Notes: a model not told the origin generated them from the letters alone. DNA of 64,000 nt from Rudaeicoccus suwonensis (GCF_007829035.1 NZ_VIVQ01000001.1:186001-250000), one strand, 5' to 3'. Shown: positions 44,867-55,216, counted from the first letter of the stretch. Made by a program: numbers and translations.

Positions 44867-44995
44867 AAGGGATGGCCGGAATCGCCTTGGCAGCGCGCGA
44901 TGTTGGTCGAGTACGTCGGTCGCTGAGCGCCTGACGGTGATGATGTGTTCACCAGAGGCGCAAGACACCCGAGTGCTGCGCTGCGGGCATCAGCG

Positions 44996-45107
44996 AGTGT
45001 CACGAAATTTCCGACACGAGCCGTGACTGGCACACAAGTGCCCTGCACAGTCTCGTCGGGGGCAATTGCGTGCCAGTCGCACTAGCGGAGGTCCATTGTG
45101 TGCCAGC
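44996..45107. repeat. Diverged GTGCCA repeat units before the nuclease gene
   Basis: Contains GGCAATTGCGTGCCAGTCGC (45061-45080), GGTCCATTGTGTGCCAGCGA (45090-45109), and the inverted forms TGGCACACAAGTGCCC (45028-45043) and TGTCACGAAATTTCC (44998-45012). They match units such as GGCTATTTCGTGCCATTCGC of the large field at 46248-47110. The 44927-45296 gap has no gene. Confidence 0.6.
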
Positions 45108-45296
45108 GATGACGGTGCTGAGCGGCATTCTGTGGGTGGCTGCCTCAACGACGGCACATCGGCGACGCAACGACGGCACATCGGCGAAGCCGACGACACA
45201 CATATGGTTATCCACAGCCGGCTGGGATGGTTGGCCTGTCCACCGCGGTCGCGGCTGCGCCGACCTCGGCATACGCCACCGGGTCATCGTGGTCAC

Positions 45297-46247
45297 ATGC
45301 CTCTTCACCAACGTTGCCCGCCCCGCACGCCTGTCCTGCTTGAAGGCCCGTTCACCACCGCGCAAGGGCTTGCCGCAGGTGTGACCTACAAGCAATTGCG
45401 GGGGCCGGCGTACGAGGCGGTTCACCCAAGGCGGGGTGTCTGGGTGCGCGCTCGCACGCCTCGCGATCTGGGCTTCTGGCTCGCAGCGGACCGGCTGATC
45501 CTGCCGCCGGATGCCGCGCTGAGTCATGCGACGGGCTTGGTGATGTATGGCGTGCCGCTGGCAACCACCGGTCCTCGCCATTGGTCCACCGCGACGTCGG
45601 GCCGGACTCGATTGGCCGTGCGATTGCATCGGGTGAACTGTCTCGGCATGACCACGGTGGTGCGTGGCGTGAGGGTTCTTTCTCCGATGGATTGCTTTGT
45701 CGGCGCCGCTTCCGAGATGTCGCTGCTGAACATGATTCAGGTCGGGGACTGGCTGTTGACGCACGAGCACATATCGCTGGCGCAGGTACGGGCCTGCGCC
45801 TCGACCCGCAGCGCGTTCAGGATCAGATCCGCCGCTGAGTGGATGCGAATCGGTGCCGAGTCATTCCGCGAGACCAGCACACGAGTCATCTTGAGGCTGT
45901 CCGGGCTGCCTCAGCCCGAGGTGAACATGGACATCGTCGACGCTGCGGGACAGTTCGTCGCGCGCGGCGACCTGCCGTTTCCGCGGTGGAAACTGCTCGT
46001 CGAGTATGACGGGTGGTATCACGAACGATCGGCGGAGCAACGGCAACGCGATCTTCTGCGCCGCGAGGCGTTGGAGCGGCTGGGCTGGCGGCATGTGGTG
46101 CTGACATCGCAGGACGTTGCTCATCCGGATCGCCTCGTCGGCAGGGTCTGGCAGATGCTCACAGTGTGCGGGTACCGCGGGCCGGCACCCCTGTTCGACC
46201 AGGTCCGATGGGAGCGCTTCCTTGCCGCTCCACAGCGGAAGCGGTGA
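45297..46247 (+). CDS. DUF559/Vsr-like endonuclease-domain protein
   Basis: A 316-residue protein. The N-terminal part (to about 90) resembles the winged-helix of AbiEi-type antitoxins (FTTAQGLAAGVTYKQL, HPRRGVWV). The C-terminal part (about 195-290) is a PD-(D/E)xK-type nuclease of the DUF559/Vsr group: LLVEYDGWYHE, QRDLLRREALERLGW and VVLTSQDV. Proteins with this combination are common in actinobacteria and their role is unknown; defence or mobile DNA handling is inferred. ATG 45297 is the likely start; an earlier ATG at 45204 is also in frame. The gene is bracketed by members of one repeat family. Confidence 0.75.
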   Translation: MPLHQRCPPRTPVLLEGPFTTAQGLAAGVTYKQLRGPAYEAVHPRRGVWVRARTPRDLGFWLAADRLILPPDAALSHATGLVMYGVPLATTGPRHWSTATSGRTRLAVRLHRVNCLGMTTVVRGVRVLSPMDCFVGAASEMSLLNMIQVGDWLLTHEHISLAQVRACASTRSAFRIRSAAEWMRIGAESFRETSTRVILRLSGLPQPEVNMDIVDAAGQFVARGDLPFPRWKLLVEYDGWYHERSAEQRQRDLLRREALERLGWRHVVLTSQDVAHPDRLVGRVWQMLTVCGYRGPAPLFDQVRWERFLAAPQRKR

Positions 46248-46442
46248 GGTCGCGTGGGCCAGTGCGTGCCAGTCGTGCGTTCTGGAGTGAACAATGAACT
46301 CTGCGGCACTCGCGAGTGGCGCGCCCGCGCCCGTGGTGGCTGCGAGTGGCGCGTATGTGCCCGTAGTGGCTGCGAGTGTCACGTAACTGACCCGCATCGC
46401 GCTGCCCAGGGCTATTTCGTGCCACTGGCGTGGAGCGAGGGC

Positions 46443-46519
46443 TCGTGCGCGGCAGTCGCGTGTTGGTTGGGGTGGCGGCACTCGCGAGTGGCGCGTATGT
46501 GCCCGTGGTGGCTGCGAGT
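46443..46519. repeat. 77-bp direct repeat, copy 1
   Basis: Identical to 46805-46881, offset 362 bp. Begins TCGTGCGCGGCAGTCGCGTG and ends GTGGCTGCGAGT. Shows that whole module blocks have been duplicated. Confidence 0.9.
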
Positions 46520-46804
46520 CTCACGGAACTGACCCGCATCGTGCTGCCGAGGGCTATGTCGTGCCACTGGCGTGGTGCGAGGGTTCGTGGGTGCCAGTCG
46601 TGGGTGCCGCGGTGTGTGCATGGGGAGTAGTGCCGGGCCAATCGCGAGTGGCGCGTATGTGCCCGTGGTGGCTGCGAGTGTCACGTGACTGACCCGCATC
46701 GTGCTGCCCAGGGCCATTTCGTGCCATTCGCGCGGCGCGATGGCTATTTCGTGACACTGGCGTGGTGCGATGGCTATTTCGTGACACTGGCGTGGTGCGA
46801 GGGG

Positions 46805-46881
46805 TCGTGCGCGGCAGTCGCGTGTTGGTTGGGGTGGCGGCACTCGCGAGTGGCGCGTATGTGCCCGTGGTGGCTGCGAGT
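46805..46881. repeat. 77-bp direct repeat, copy 2
   Basis: Identical to 46443-46519. It is followed by a variant of module B and then by the 30-bp tandem array. Confidence 0.9.
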
Positions 46882-46922
46882 GGCGCGTAACTGACCCGCA
46901 TCGTGCTGCCGAGGGCTATTTC

Positions 46923-47062
46923 GTGCCATTCGCGTGGTGCGAGGGCTCGCGGGTGCCATTCGCGTGGTGCGAGGGCTCGCGGGTGCCACTGGCGTGGTGC
47001 GAGGGCTCGCGGGTGCCACTGGCGTGGTGCGAGGGCTCATCGGTGCCAGTCGTGGGTGCCAG
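46923..47062. repeat. 30-bp tandem repeat, five units
   Basis: Units starting GTGCCATTCGCG or GTGCCACTGGCG begin at 46923, 46953, 46983, 47013 and 47043, the first four followed by TGGTGCGAGGGCTCG. A shorter run with the same 30-bp period is at 46711-46800. Confidence 0.9.
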
Positions 47063-47173
47063 TCGTGGGGTGCATGGGGAGTAGCGCCCGGCCAATCGCG
47101 AGTGGCCAGCCCGCGCCCGTCGACGTCGCCGAAATTGGCCTCGCAAACGCGGAACATCCGACGCCCAAGCAAG

Positions 47174-47194
47174 GTTGAGTCATATAGACGCAAG
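47174..47194. promoter_or_regulatory. HAIR operator 1 for HspR, dnaK promoter
   Basis: GTTGAGT, seven bases, ACGCAAG: two mismatches from the HspR consensus CTTGAGT-N7-ACTCAAG. About 145 bp before the dnaK start. Confidence 0.8.
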
Positions 47195-47233
47195 TTTGCG
47201 GAGTCGCGATTTGACACCACGACCGCCGCAGGA

Positions 47234-47254
47234 GTTGAGTCGGGTGCAGTCAAG
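47234..47254. promoter_or_regulatory. HAIR operator 2 for HspR, dnaK promoter
   Basis: GTTGAGT, seven bases, AGTCAAG: two mismatches from the HspR consensus. Spaced 60 bp from operator 1, so two HspR dimers could sit on the same helix face. Confidence 0.8.
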
Positions 47255-47337
47255 GACGCCGTAGGGCGCGGGCGACTGCGCGCGACGCGACGTTGCGGCA
47301 TACAGAACGAATCATCAACTGCAAGGAGCATTTCGAT

Positions 47338-49208
<1,871 letters not shown>

Positions 49209-49212
<4 letters not shown>

Positions 49213-49865
49213 CCGACCCCACCAAGGGTCCGCAGGTGGGCTCCTCCTTCGAGGAGGAGGAGCCCACCGGTCCGGTGATCCGTGACAAGCGCCGCCTCGA
49301 CCCGGAGACTGGAGCAGTGCGCGAATCCGGAACGACAGCACAGCAGTCCGCGACCGCCGATGCGTCGACGGATGACGCAGCAGTTGGTGCCGACGAGGCC
49401 GCGGGCGCAGCTGTCACAGGTTCCGACGTGCACCCCGACACGGCGCTCGCCGCGGACCGCCTCGCGGACCTGCAGCGACTGCAGGCGGAGTACGTCAACT
49501 ACAAGAAGCGTGTCGACCGCGACCGTGAGGTGCAGCGCGATGCTGCCGTCGCACGTGTGCTCGAGGCGCTGCTGCCCGTGCTGGACGACATCCACCTGTC
49601 CCGCCAGCACGCCGATCTCGAAGGCACGCCCTTCGAGAAGATTGCCGACAAGCTCGAATCCACGCTGAACAAGCAGGGATTGGAGACCTTCGGCGAGGTC
49701 GGCGAAGCCTTCGACCCGGCACACCACGAGGCATTGATGCACATCGAGGCGGAGGTGCCCGAGGGCGCCACCGCCACCACGATCGTGCAAGTGATGCAAC
49801 CGGGCTATCGCATCGGCGACCGCGTCATCCGACCGGCTCGCGTCGCCGTCGCGGATCCGTCCTGA
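49209..49865 (+). CDS. grpE: Nucleotide exchange factor GrpE
   Basis: A 218-residue nucleotide exchange factor of DnaK. An acidic, Ala-rich N-terminal extension (to about 75) precedes the long coiled coil ([22 protein letters not shown]) and the beta-domain [28 protein letters not shown]-type C-terminus. GTG 49209 overlaps the dnaK stop by four bases, so the genes are coupled. Confidence 0.97.
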
Positions 49866-49943
49866 GCCAGCCTTCAGCATCGAGCGGCGGCGACGGCAGC
49901 GCCCGTAACCGCCGCTCGATGCAGCAACTTTCAAGGAGTGTGA

Positions 49944-50960
49944 ATGGCTAGTCAGGATTGGCTCGAGAAGGATTTCTACGCGATCCTCGGGGTCCCCCAG
50001 GATGCCTCGCAGGCCGACATCAAGAAGGCCTACCGCAAGCTTGCCCGCAAGTGGCACCCGGATCAGAACCCCGGCGATGCTGCAGCCGAGCAGAAGTTCA
50101 AGGACATCGGTGAGGCGAACTCCGTGTTGTCCAACGAGGAGCAGCGCCAGGAGTACGACCAGCTGCGTCAGATGGTCGGCGGCGGTGCACGATTCACTGC
50201 CGGCGGTCCCGGTGCTGGCACCGCCGGCGGCTTCGAGGACCTGTTCGGCTCGATGTTCGGCGGCGGTGGCGGCGGACAGAACGTCCGCTTCTCCACCGGC
50301 GGTGGCGGCCAGTCGATCAACCTCGACGACATCCTCGGTCAGTTCGGCGGAGGGTATGGCGGTGGGTCGCCGTTCGGCTCGCAGTCGCGCGGTGGTTACT
50401 CGGCACCCGCAGCGGGCGCGAATGTCGACGCTCGCACGACACTGACCTTCCGCTCCGCGGTCGAGGGTGAGACCGTGTCGCTGCAGTCCGCCGACGGACA
50501 GACGATCAAGACGCGAATTCCCGCCGGTGTCAAGGACGGTCAGACGATCCGCCTGCGCGGCAAGGGACAGCCATCGCGCAACGGCGGACCGGCGGGCGAC
50601 CTCATGTTGCACATCAGCGTCGGCTCGCACCCGGTCTTCGGCAGGGACGGCAACAATCTCACCGTCGACCTGCCGGTGACCTTTGCCGAGGCGGCGCTGG
50701 GCGCGACGGTCGCGGTGCCCACCATCGACGGATCCAGCGTCAAGGTGAAGATCGCGCCCGGCACGCCGTCCGGCCGCAAGCTGCGAGTCAAGGGCCGCGG
50801 CATCCAGGCGAAGTCGGGTGCCGGCGACCTCATCGCGACCGTGCAGATCGTGGTGCCACAGCGACTGACCGACGAAGCAAAGGCCGCTGTCGAAGCACTG
50901 CAGCAGCAGGAGAATGACATCGACCCGCGCGCCCAGCTTTTCGCGAAAGCGCAGCAGTGA
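49944..50960 (+). CDS. dnaJ: DnaJ-type co-chaperone without zinc finger
   Basis: A 338-residue Hsp40. The J domain (about 9-72) has the His38-Pro39-Asp40 motif; a Gly/Phe-rich linker (about 80-150: GGFEDLFGSMFGGGGGG) follows; then two beta-sandwich substrate domains. The CxxCxGxG zinc-finger repeats of DnaJ type A are absent, so it is type B (CbpA-like). Full-length type A DnaJ genes usually occur elsewhere, so the function is probably DnaK-linked without the zinc-dependent holding role. AAGGAG precedes the ATG. Confidence 0.95.
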   Translation: MASQDWLEKDFYAILGVPQDASQADIKKAYRKLARKWHPDQNPGDAAAEQKFKDIGEANSVLSNEEQRQEYDQLRQMVGGGARFTAGGPGAGTAGGFEDLFGSMFGGGGGGQNVRFSTGGGGQSINLDDILGQFGGGYGGGSPFGSQSRGGYSAPAAGANVDARTTLTFRSAVEGETVSLQSADGQTIKTRIPAGVKDGQTIRLRGKGQPSRNGGPAGDLMLHISVGSHPVFGRDGNNLTVDLPVTFAEAALGATVAVPTIDGSSVKVKIAPGTPSGRKLRVKGRGIQAKSGAGDLIATVQIVVPQRLTDEAKAAVEALQQQENDIDPRAQLFAKAQQ

Positions 50961-51391
50961 CAATGCAATCCGAAGATCTGCCGGTCTATGTCATCTCGGT
51001 TGCCGCCGAGTTGGCAGGGCTGCACGCGCAGACGCTGCGCCAGTACGACCGCCTCGGGCTCGTGACGCCGTCACGCACCCGCGGCGGCGGACGGCGCTAC
51101 TCGGCCCGCGACGTGCAGATGCTGCGCGAGGTGCAGCGGCTGTCGCAGGAGGAGGGTGTCTCCCTCGCCGGCATACAGCGCATTCTTGAGTTGGAGTCGG
51201 AGGTGCAGCGCCTGCGGGATCACGTCGCCGAGCTCACCGCCCAACTCGACTCCGCACGCGCCATCGCCCAAAACCGTGTGTTCGCAGCCGGACCCGACGG
51301 ACAGATCGTGGCGCTGCGACCCGGTCAGCGCCCTGCCCGCGCCACGTCGGGCACCTCGCTGGTCGTGTGGCGGCCGGCCCCGCGATCCTGA
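50957..51391 (+). CDS. hspR: Heat-shock repressor HspR (MerR family)
   Basis: A 144-residue MerR-type regulator. The winged helix is YVISVAAELAGLHAQTLRQYDRLGLVTPSRTRGGGRRYS (about 11-49), followed by a short coiled coil and a Pro-rich tail. HspR binds the HAIR operators at 47174, 47234 and 57723 with DnaK as co-repressor, so the operon and clpB are shut off when DnaK is free. The GTG start overlaps the dnaJ stop by four bases. Confidence 0.96.
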   Translation: MTMQSEDLPVYVISVAAELAGLHAQTLRQYDRLGLVTPSRTRGGGRRYSARDVQMLREVQRLSQEEGVSLAGIQRILELESEVQRLRDHVAELTAQLDSARAIAQNRVFAAGPDGQIVALRPGQRPARATSGTSLVVWRPAPRS

Positions 51392-51452
51392 CGCGGCCGG
51401 TTTCCCCGGCGCGGCCGTCACCCGAAACCAGCGGTCGTGGAGCGCACGTTCC

Positions 51453-52295
51453 TCACGTGGCCGATCGGGCTGACTCCGCGTCCGCGTGCACCCGCATCGC
51501 GTCGCCGGATTGCTCGCGAGCGAGACGCTTCATGCCGTCTGCAGGGTGCACCGGCTGCGGCCACTTGGGAGCCAGCGAGTCTCCCTCGCGCACCCCGCTG
51601 ATCCGCCGTCTCAGGAGCGGCACCACCTCATCGCGCAACCACAACGTCTCCTCGCGCAACGCCCGCCGCCACGGACGCGGGTGGTACGGCGGCAACTCGA
51701 CCACCTTGAGACTGTGGGGGATTCCGAGTTGCTGCAGCACGTGCGCCGCCATCCGTTTGTGCCCCGCCTTGGACATGTGGATGCGGTCAGCGCTCCACAT
51801 GCGGCGGTCGCGGAAGTCCTCGTAAAGCGCGTGGTCGATCAGCACGGCACCTGTGTCGCGGGCCAGGTCGCGCACACATCCGTTGAAGAACGCCAGTCGT
51901 CGGCGCACAGGTTCCCACACCGGAGCCGCAGTCGGGTCGAACGCGGTGAACAGGACCAGCTGCGCGCCACTGCTCGCGAGTCGGCGCAGTGCGAGCTCAT
52001 AGCGGCGCATCACCGCGGCCATGTCGACGCGAAGCGCGATGATGTCGTTGCCGCCGGCGTAGAAAGACACATGCGTCGGAGCCAGCGCGATCGCCGCATC
52101 GATCTGCTCCGCGGCCACCTCGTCGAGCAGTTTGGAGCGGATGGCCAGATTGGCGTACTCCCAGTCGCTGTCGGCCCGGCCAAGTTGTCGCGCCACACGG
52201 TCTGCCCAGCCTCGGACACCGTTGGGGTACAACAGATTCGGGTCGCCGACACCTTCGGTGAACGAGTCACCGATCGCCACGAAACGTCCACCCAT
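51453..52295 (-). CDS. SGNH/GDSL-type esterase/lipase
   Basis: A 280-residue SGNH hydrolase. The nucleophile block is AIGDSFTEGVGD (Ser11), the Gly and Asn of blocks II and III are near AGGNDII, and the Asp-x-x-His is in SADRIHMS near 182. No signal peptide is seen, so it is probably cytosolic; the C-terminal 90 residues are polar. Substrate (lipid, carbohydrate ester) unknown. ATG 52295 is chosen because the upstream frame is non-family-like; GTG 52301 is also possible. Convergent with hspR. Confidence 0.85.
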   Translation of the reverse strand: MGGRFVAIGDSFTEGVGDPNLLYPNGVRGWADRVARQLGRADSDWEYANLAIRSKLLDEVAAEQIDAAIALAPTHVSFYAGGNDIIALRVDMAAVMRRYELALRRLASSGAQLVLFTAFDPTAAPVWEPVRRRLAFFNGCVRDLARDTGAVLIDHALYEDFRDRRMWSADRIHMSKAGHKRMAAHVLQQLGIPHSLKVVELPPYHPRPWRRALREETLWLRDEVVPLLRRRISGVREGDSLAPKWPQPVHPADGMKRLAREQSGDAMRVHADAESARSAT

Positions 52296-52416
52296 CGCCA
52301 CCAGAACGTAGGCCGCTCGAGTGGCGGGACTGCCAACATCCGGTGACCGGCAGACGACATGCGTGAGGACCGTAGCCGTCGCTCGATGACCGCGGGCATC
52401 GTGGCACAGTGGGGCG

Positions 52417-52686
52417 GTGACCGAGTTCCTGCTGGTGTTCCACGACCGCGACGATGCGGAGGCGGTCGCCGAAACGTTGTCCGAGGATGCCTTCGAGTCG
52501 GTCCGGGTCGTGTCTGAATCGCTGGCCGGAGAAGACGATGCCGAAGACGTCGACTGGGTGGTGCATGTGGTGGCAGCCGTCGACGCGTCGACCGAGGACG
52601 CGCGGGCACTTTCGCCACGGCTGGCTGCGCTGGCCGAGAAGTATGACGGCTGGCTCGACGAGGGTGCCACGACCTCGTTGCGCTGA
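52417..52686 (+). CDS. Small RraB-like protein
   Basis: An 89-residue acidic protein. The order DRDDAEAVAETLSEDAFESVRV, DVDWVVHVVAAVDAS, YDGWLD, resembles the ribonuclease E inhibitor RraB family, with the C-terminal YDGW motif. RraB proteins bind RNase E or similar targets; actinobacterial members are untested. GTG 52417 is chosen; no Shine-Dalgarno is clear. Divergent from the SGNH gene. Confidence 0.6.
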   Translation: MTEFLLVFHDRDDAEAVAETLSEDAFESVRVVSESLAGEDDAEDVDWVVHVVAAVDASTEDARALSPRLAALAEKYDGWLDEGATTSLR

Positions 52687-52761
52687 GAAGCCGCCGGCCC
52701 GGCACGTGCCGGGCGGTTAATTCGATGGCCGCGGGCGTGGCCGCCGACCTACGGTGGGCCG

Positions 52762-53769
52762 GTGATTCGAACGATCGATCCGATGGACGACGACGCCATG
52801 CGCCAGGTCTTCGAGGTGGGCGTCGCGGCCAAGTCGCTCGACCGACCGTGGTTCGAGGCGATGCCGTATGACGCCTGGCTGGTCGGTCGGCGCACTGTCG
52901 ATGACGAAGAGCGAGAAGTGTTGCTCGGTTCATTCGGAGCCGATGGCAGTTGCCGCGGAACTCTGCTCGCTTTCATCCCCACCGGTGACAACCTCGACAA
53001 GCTGTATGTCGACCTCGACGTCGATCCTGCCGTTCGCCGTCACGGCGTCGGCCGCGAATTGATCGGCGCCGCAACCGAACTCGGTCGGCAGCACCGGCGT
53101 TCGTGCCTCATGGTCGATGCCTACGTCCCGGTCGAAGGCGACCGGCCACACCCGTACGACGCCTTCGCGGCGGCAGTAGGGTTTCGCCCTGGCTGGATCG
53201 AAGCGACGCGTCATCTGCCGTTGCCGGTGGCCCAGCGGCGGCTCGATCACCTTGGTGCGCAGGCGGCTGCGGCATACAGCCCGGGCTACCGGATCGAGAC
53301 GTATGCCGGGGGAGTTCCCGAGGCACTCCTGCCCGATCTCGCACAGTTGATGAGCCTGCTGGCGGTGGACTCTCCGTCGGGCGAGATCGACTTTGAACCG
53401 GAGCAGGTGACTCCGGAGCGGTTGCGACACAACTACGAGCGCGAGGAGCGACAGGGCTGCATCCGACTGTCAGCCCTGGCAATTCACGAGACGAGCTGGG
53501 CAGTGGTGGCGCAGTCCGACATCATCCTGCCGCCCGGTGAGACAGTTTCAGCATCACAGATCGGCACCTACGTGCACCGCGACCATCGCGGCCACCGGCT
53601 CGGTCTGGCGGTCAAGGTCGCGAATCTGCAGTATTTGCAACGGAATTACCCAGGTCGCCGGTTCGTCCGGACCTGCAATGCCGACGACAACTCCTACATG
53701 GTCGCCATCAACGTGACACTCGGCTACGAGCTGGTGGAGCGGCTGGTGACCTGGGTGCGGGACATCTGA
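52762..53769 (+). CDS. Tandem GNAT acetyltransferase
   Basis: A 335-residue protein with two GNAT halves. The N-terminal domain has LDVDPAVRRHGVGRELIG (about 84-101) as its acetyl-CoA loop; the C-terminal domain has TYVHRDHRGHRLGLAVKVANL (about 272-292), followed by RTCNADDNSYMVAINVTLGYE. Such tandem GNATs include mycothiol synthase-type and antibiotic-modifying enzymes; the acceptor is unknown. GTG 52762 lies six bases after TACGGT with no Shine-Dalgarno. The 3' end overlaps the convergent LysR gene by 46 bp. Confidence 0.82.
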   Translation: MIRTIDPMDDDAMRQVFEVGVAAKSLDRPWFEAMPYDAWLVGRRTVDDEEREVLLGSFGADGSCRGTLLAFIPTGDNLDKLYVDLDVDPAVRRHGVGRELIGAATELGRQHRRSCLMVDAYVPVEGDRPHPYDAFAAAVGFRPGWIEATRHLPLPVAQRRLDHLGAQAAAAYSPGYRIETYAGGVPEALLPDLAQLMSLLAVDSPSGEIDFEPEQVTPERLRHNYEREERQGCIRLSALAIHETSWAVVAQSDIILPPGETVSASQIGTYVHRDHRGHRLGLAVKVANLQYLQRNYPGRRFVRTCNADDNSYMVAINVTLGYELVERLVTWVRDI

Positions 53770-54665
53770 GCGGACTGGGTTGCGACCTCCTGCAGCAACT
53801 CGACGGTGCGCTGCGCGGCCGGATTCGTGCTGACGGCATCGCGCACCAACAGTGCGATCCGGCGTCGTGGCGTGGGGTCGGTGACCAGCTTCGCGCAGGT
53901 CCCCGCAGTGAGCGCGCCGAGCGTGAGCGCGGGGACGAGGGTGACACCCAATCCCGCATCAGCCAGTGCGATGGCGGTGTGGTGGTCCTGGCAGCGAGCG
54001 GCGAAGTGTGGAGTGATGCCGGCGCTACGGACTGCCTGCCGCTGAATCTCGCCGCAGGTCTGTGCCGGGTTGCTCTCGTCGACCCAGGTCTCGTCGGCAA
54101 GCTCGGCCATCGACACAGTGTCGTGATCTGCCAGTCGGTGGCCCACCTGCATCACGACGTAGTACGGCTCTGTCGTCAGCTCGACGCGGGTGTATCCCTT
54201 GGGCGCGTGTGGCGATTCGGCAGGGTCCTCGGTGATGATCTCGACATCCACATTGGGGTGCCCCACCTGTGGCGCGATCTCGTTGAGGTCGATCGCCAGG
54301 TGGAGTTCTGGAAATTCGGCGAGCAGCTGGCGCGCGACGATGGGGACCCATTCCTCGCCCGCGGAGGCGAAGCACGAGATGGACAAGCTGGTGGTGCGTC
54401 CGTCGCGTAGGTCCCTGACTCGCCCGTCGAGCCGCGCGAGCGCGTCGATCGCCTGGTCGCTCTCGGACGCAAGGAGCCTGCCGGCTGCTGTCGGCGCGAT
54501 GCCGCGACCGACTTTCTCGAACAGGGTCAGGCCGGTCTCGCGTTGCAACTGGGTGATGTGCTGGCTGACTGCCGACGGTGTGTACCCCAGATGGGTGGCG
54601 GCGGCTTGCACCGAACCACTGGCGACGACGGACCGGAAGACGCGAAGGCGATGAACATCGAGCAT
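53724..54665 (-). CDS. LysR-family transcriptional regulator
   Basis: A 313-residue LysR-type regulator. The N-terminal helix-turn-helix is FRSVVASGSVQAAATHLGYTPSAVSQHITQLQRETGLTLFEKVGR (about 10-54); the inducer-binding domain follows (RDLRDGRTTSLSIS to the end). The target cannot be assigned. Its start is divergent from the hypothetical gene at 54747, 81 bp away, the usual place for an autoregulatory and target operator. Confidence 0.9.
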   Translation of the reverse strand: MLDVHRLRVFRSVVASGSVQAAATHLGYTPSAVSQHITQLQRETGLTLFEKVGRGIAPTAAGRLLASESDQAIDALARLDGRVRDLRDGRTTSLSISCFASAGEEWVPIVARQLLAEFPELHLAIDLNEIAPQVGHPNVDVEIITEDPAESPHAPKGYTRVELTTEPYYVVMQVGHRLADHDTVSMAELADETWVDESNPAQTCGEIQRQAVRSAGITPHFAARCQDHHTAIALADAGLGVTLVPALTLGALTAGTCAKLVTDPTPRRRIALLVRDAVSTNPAAQRTVELLQEVATQSAQMSRTQVTSRSTSS

Positions 54666-54746
54666 GCATCAACCATAAAGCACAACTGAATGATGATGCA
54701 GAAACATTCGCTGGTGCTTCCGTATATTTCGCTGGATAGTCGACTC

Positions 54747-55136
54747 ATGACCACCGCACACGGCTTCGCCAGCCCAGACCCCACCGACCGCGACCTGACA
54801 CGAATCACCGCTGACCTGAACGCATCTCGCGCCATGTCGACAACACGAATCCGTGTCCGCGGATCGCTGCTGCGGGCTGTGCGGATGTTCGCGCTGCGCT
54901 TCGCCGCGATGTGGCGCGATCACCGTGAGGCTCAGGAGCGACTGGCCATCATGCGTGAGCCGTGGACATGGGAGCACGCTCACTGGGTGCCGGGCGAATG
55001 CGGCATGGTGCTGCATGGAAGTACGCCGCCCGGGCATGGCCGTCGTGGCCCGGTCACCACCGGAGGCTGGTGCGCGTGCCATCTGTTGGAAGCCGAGCTA
55101 TCGATCGAACGCGAATTGCGTCTGCAGCGCCGGTGA
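54747..55136 (+). CDS. Hypothetical protein, divergent from LysR regulator
   Basis: A 129-residue protein that I do not recognise. It has a basic, Arg-rich middle (TTRIRVRGSLLRAVRMFALRF) and a C-terminal part rich in Trp, Gly, His and Cys (WTWEHAHWVPGECGMVL, TTGGWCACHLL). The two cysteine clusters could bind metal, but the spacing fits no known finger. ATG 54747 is chosen, six bases after GATAGT. A LysR target is possible. It ends before a strong hairpin. Confidence 0.5.
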   Translation: MTTAHGFASPDPTDRDLTRITADLNASRAMSTTRIRVRGSLLRAVRMFALRFAAMWRDHREAQERLAIMREPWTWEHAHWVPGECGMVLHGSTPPGHGRRGPVTTGGWCACHLLEAELSIERELRLQRR

Positions 55137-55157
55137 GGCCGGGTCCGGGTAAACGCC

Positions 55158-55194
55158 AAGGGCGGTTGCGACCGATGTGGTCGCAACCGCCCTT
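55158..55194. terminator. Bidirectional hairpin
   Basis: Perfect 16-bp arms AAGGGCGGTTGCGACC and its complement around GATGT, 21 bp after the hypothetical gene and 22 bp from the SRPBCC stop on the other strand. Confidence 0.85.
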
Positions 55195-55216
55195 CGTCGA
55201 ACAAAGCGAGTCTGCG

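Larger units (their letters stand above)
42972..44926 (+). pseudogene. Dual-specificity/tyrosine phosphatase-like gene split by an IS element
   Basis: The 5' part (42972-43436) encodes the N-terminus and the phosphatase signature HCRMGVGRTG (CX5R), ending at LDDVQKARGV. The 3' part resumes after the insertion at 44867: KGWPESPWQRAMLVEYVGR then TGA at 44926, in the same frame as the 5' part across the 8-bp target duplication. Rejoined, the two give a normal C-terminus for this family, of about 177 residues. ATG 42972 has GGAGGG about 11 bases upstream; ATG 42963 is also possible. As it stands the 5' part reads into the IS and ends at 43508 with a foreign tail. The catalytic motif remains, so a truncated product could be made. 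Confidence 0.9.
46248..47110. repeat. Mosaic repeat field of GTGCCA units
   Basis: About 860 bp built from recurring modules: A, GCACTCGCGAGTGGCGCGTAT-type blocks with the palindrome CACTCGCGAGTG; B, CTGACCCGCATCGTGCTGCC; C, GGGCTATTTCGTGCCACTGG followed by CGTGGTGCGAGGG. Order and copy number vary. Open frames on both strands are by-products of the repeats and none has a start and family match. No known element corresponds. Confidence 0.85.

Noticed and set aside
46923-47062. 30-bp tandem repeats as a CRISPR array
   Set aside because: Units abut directly with no unique spacers, and no cas genes are near.
46248-47331. Reading frames of 60-185 codons inside the repeat field on both strands
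   Set aside because: They share repetitive composition, have no family match and no ribosome site; they are by-products of GC-rich repeats.
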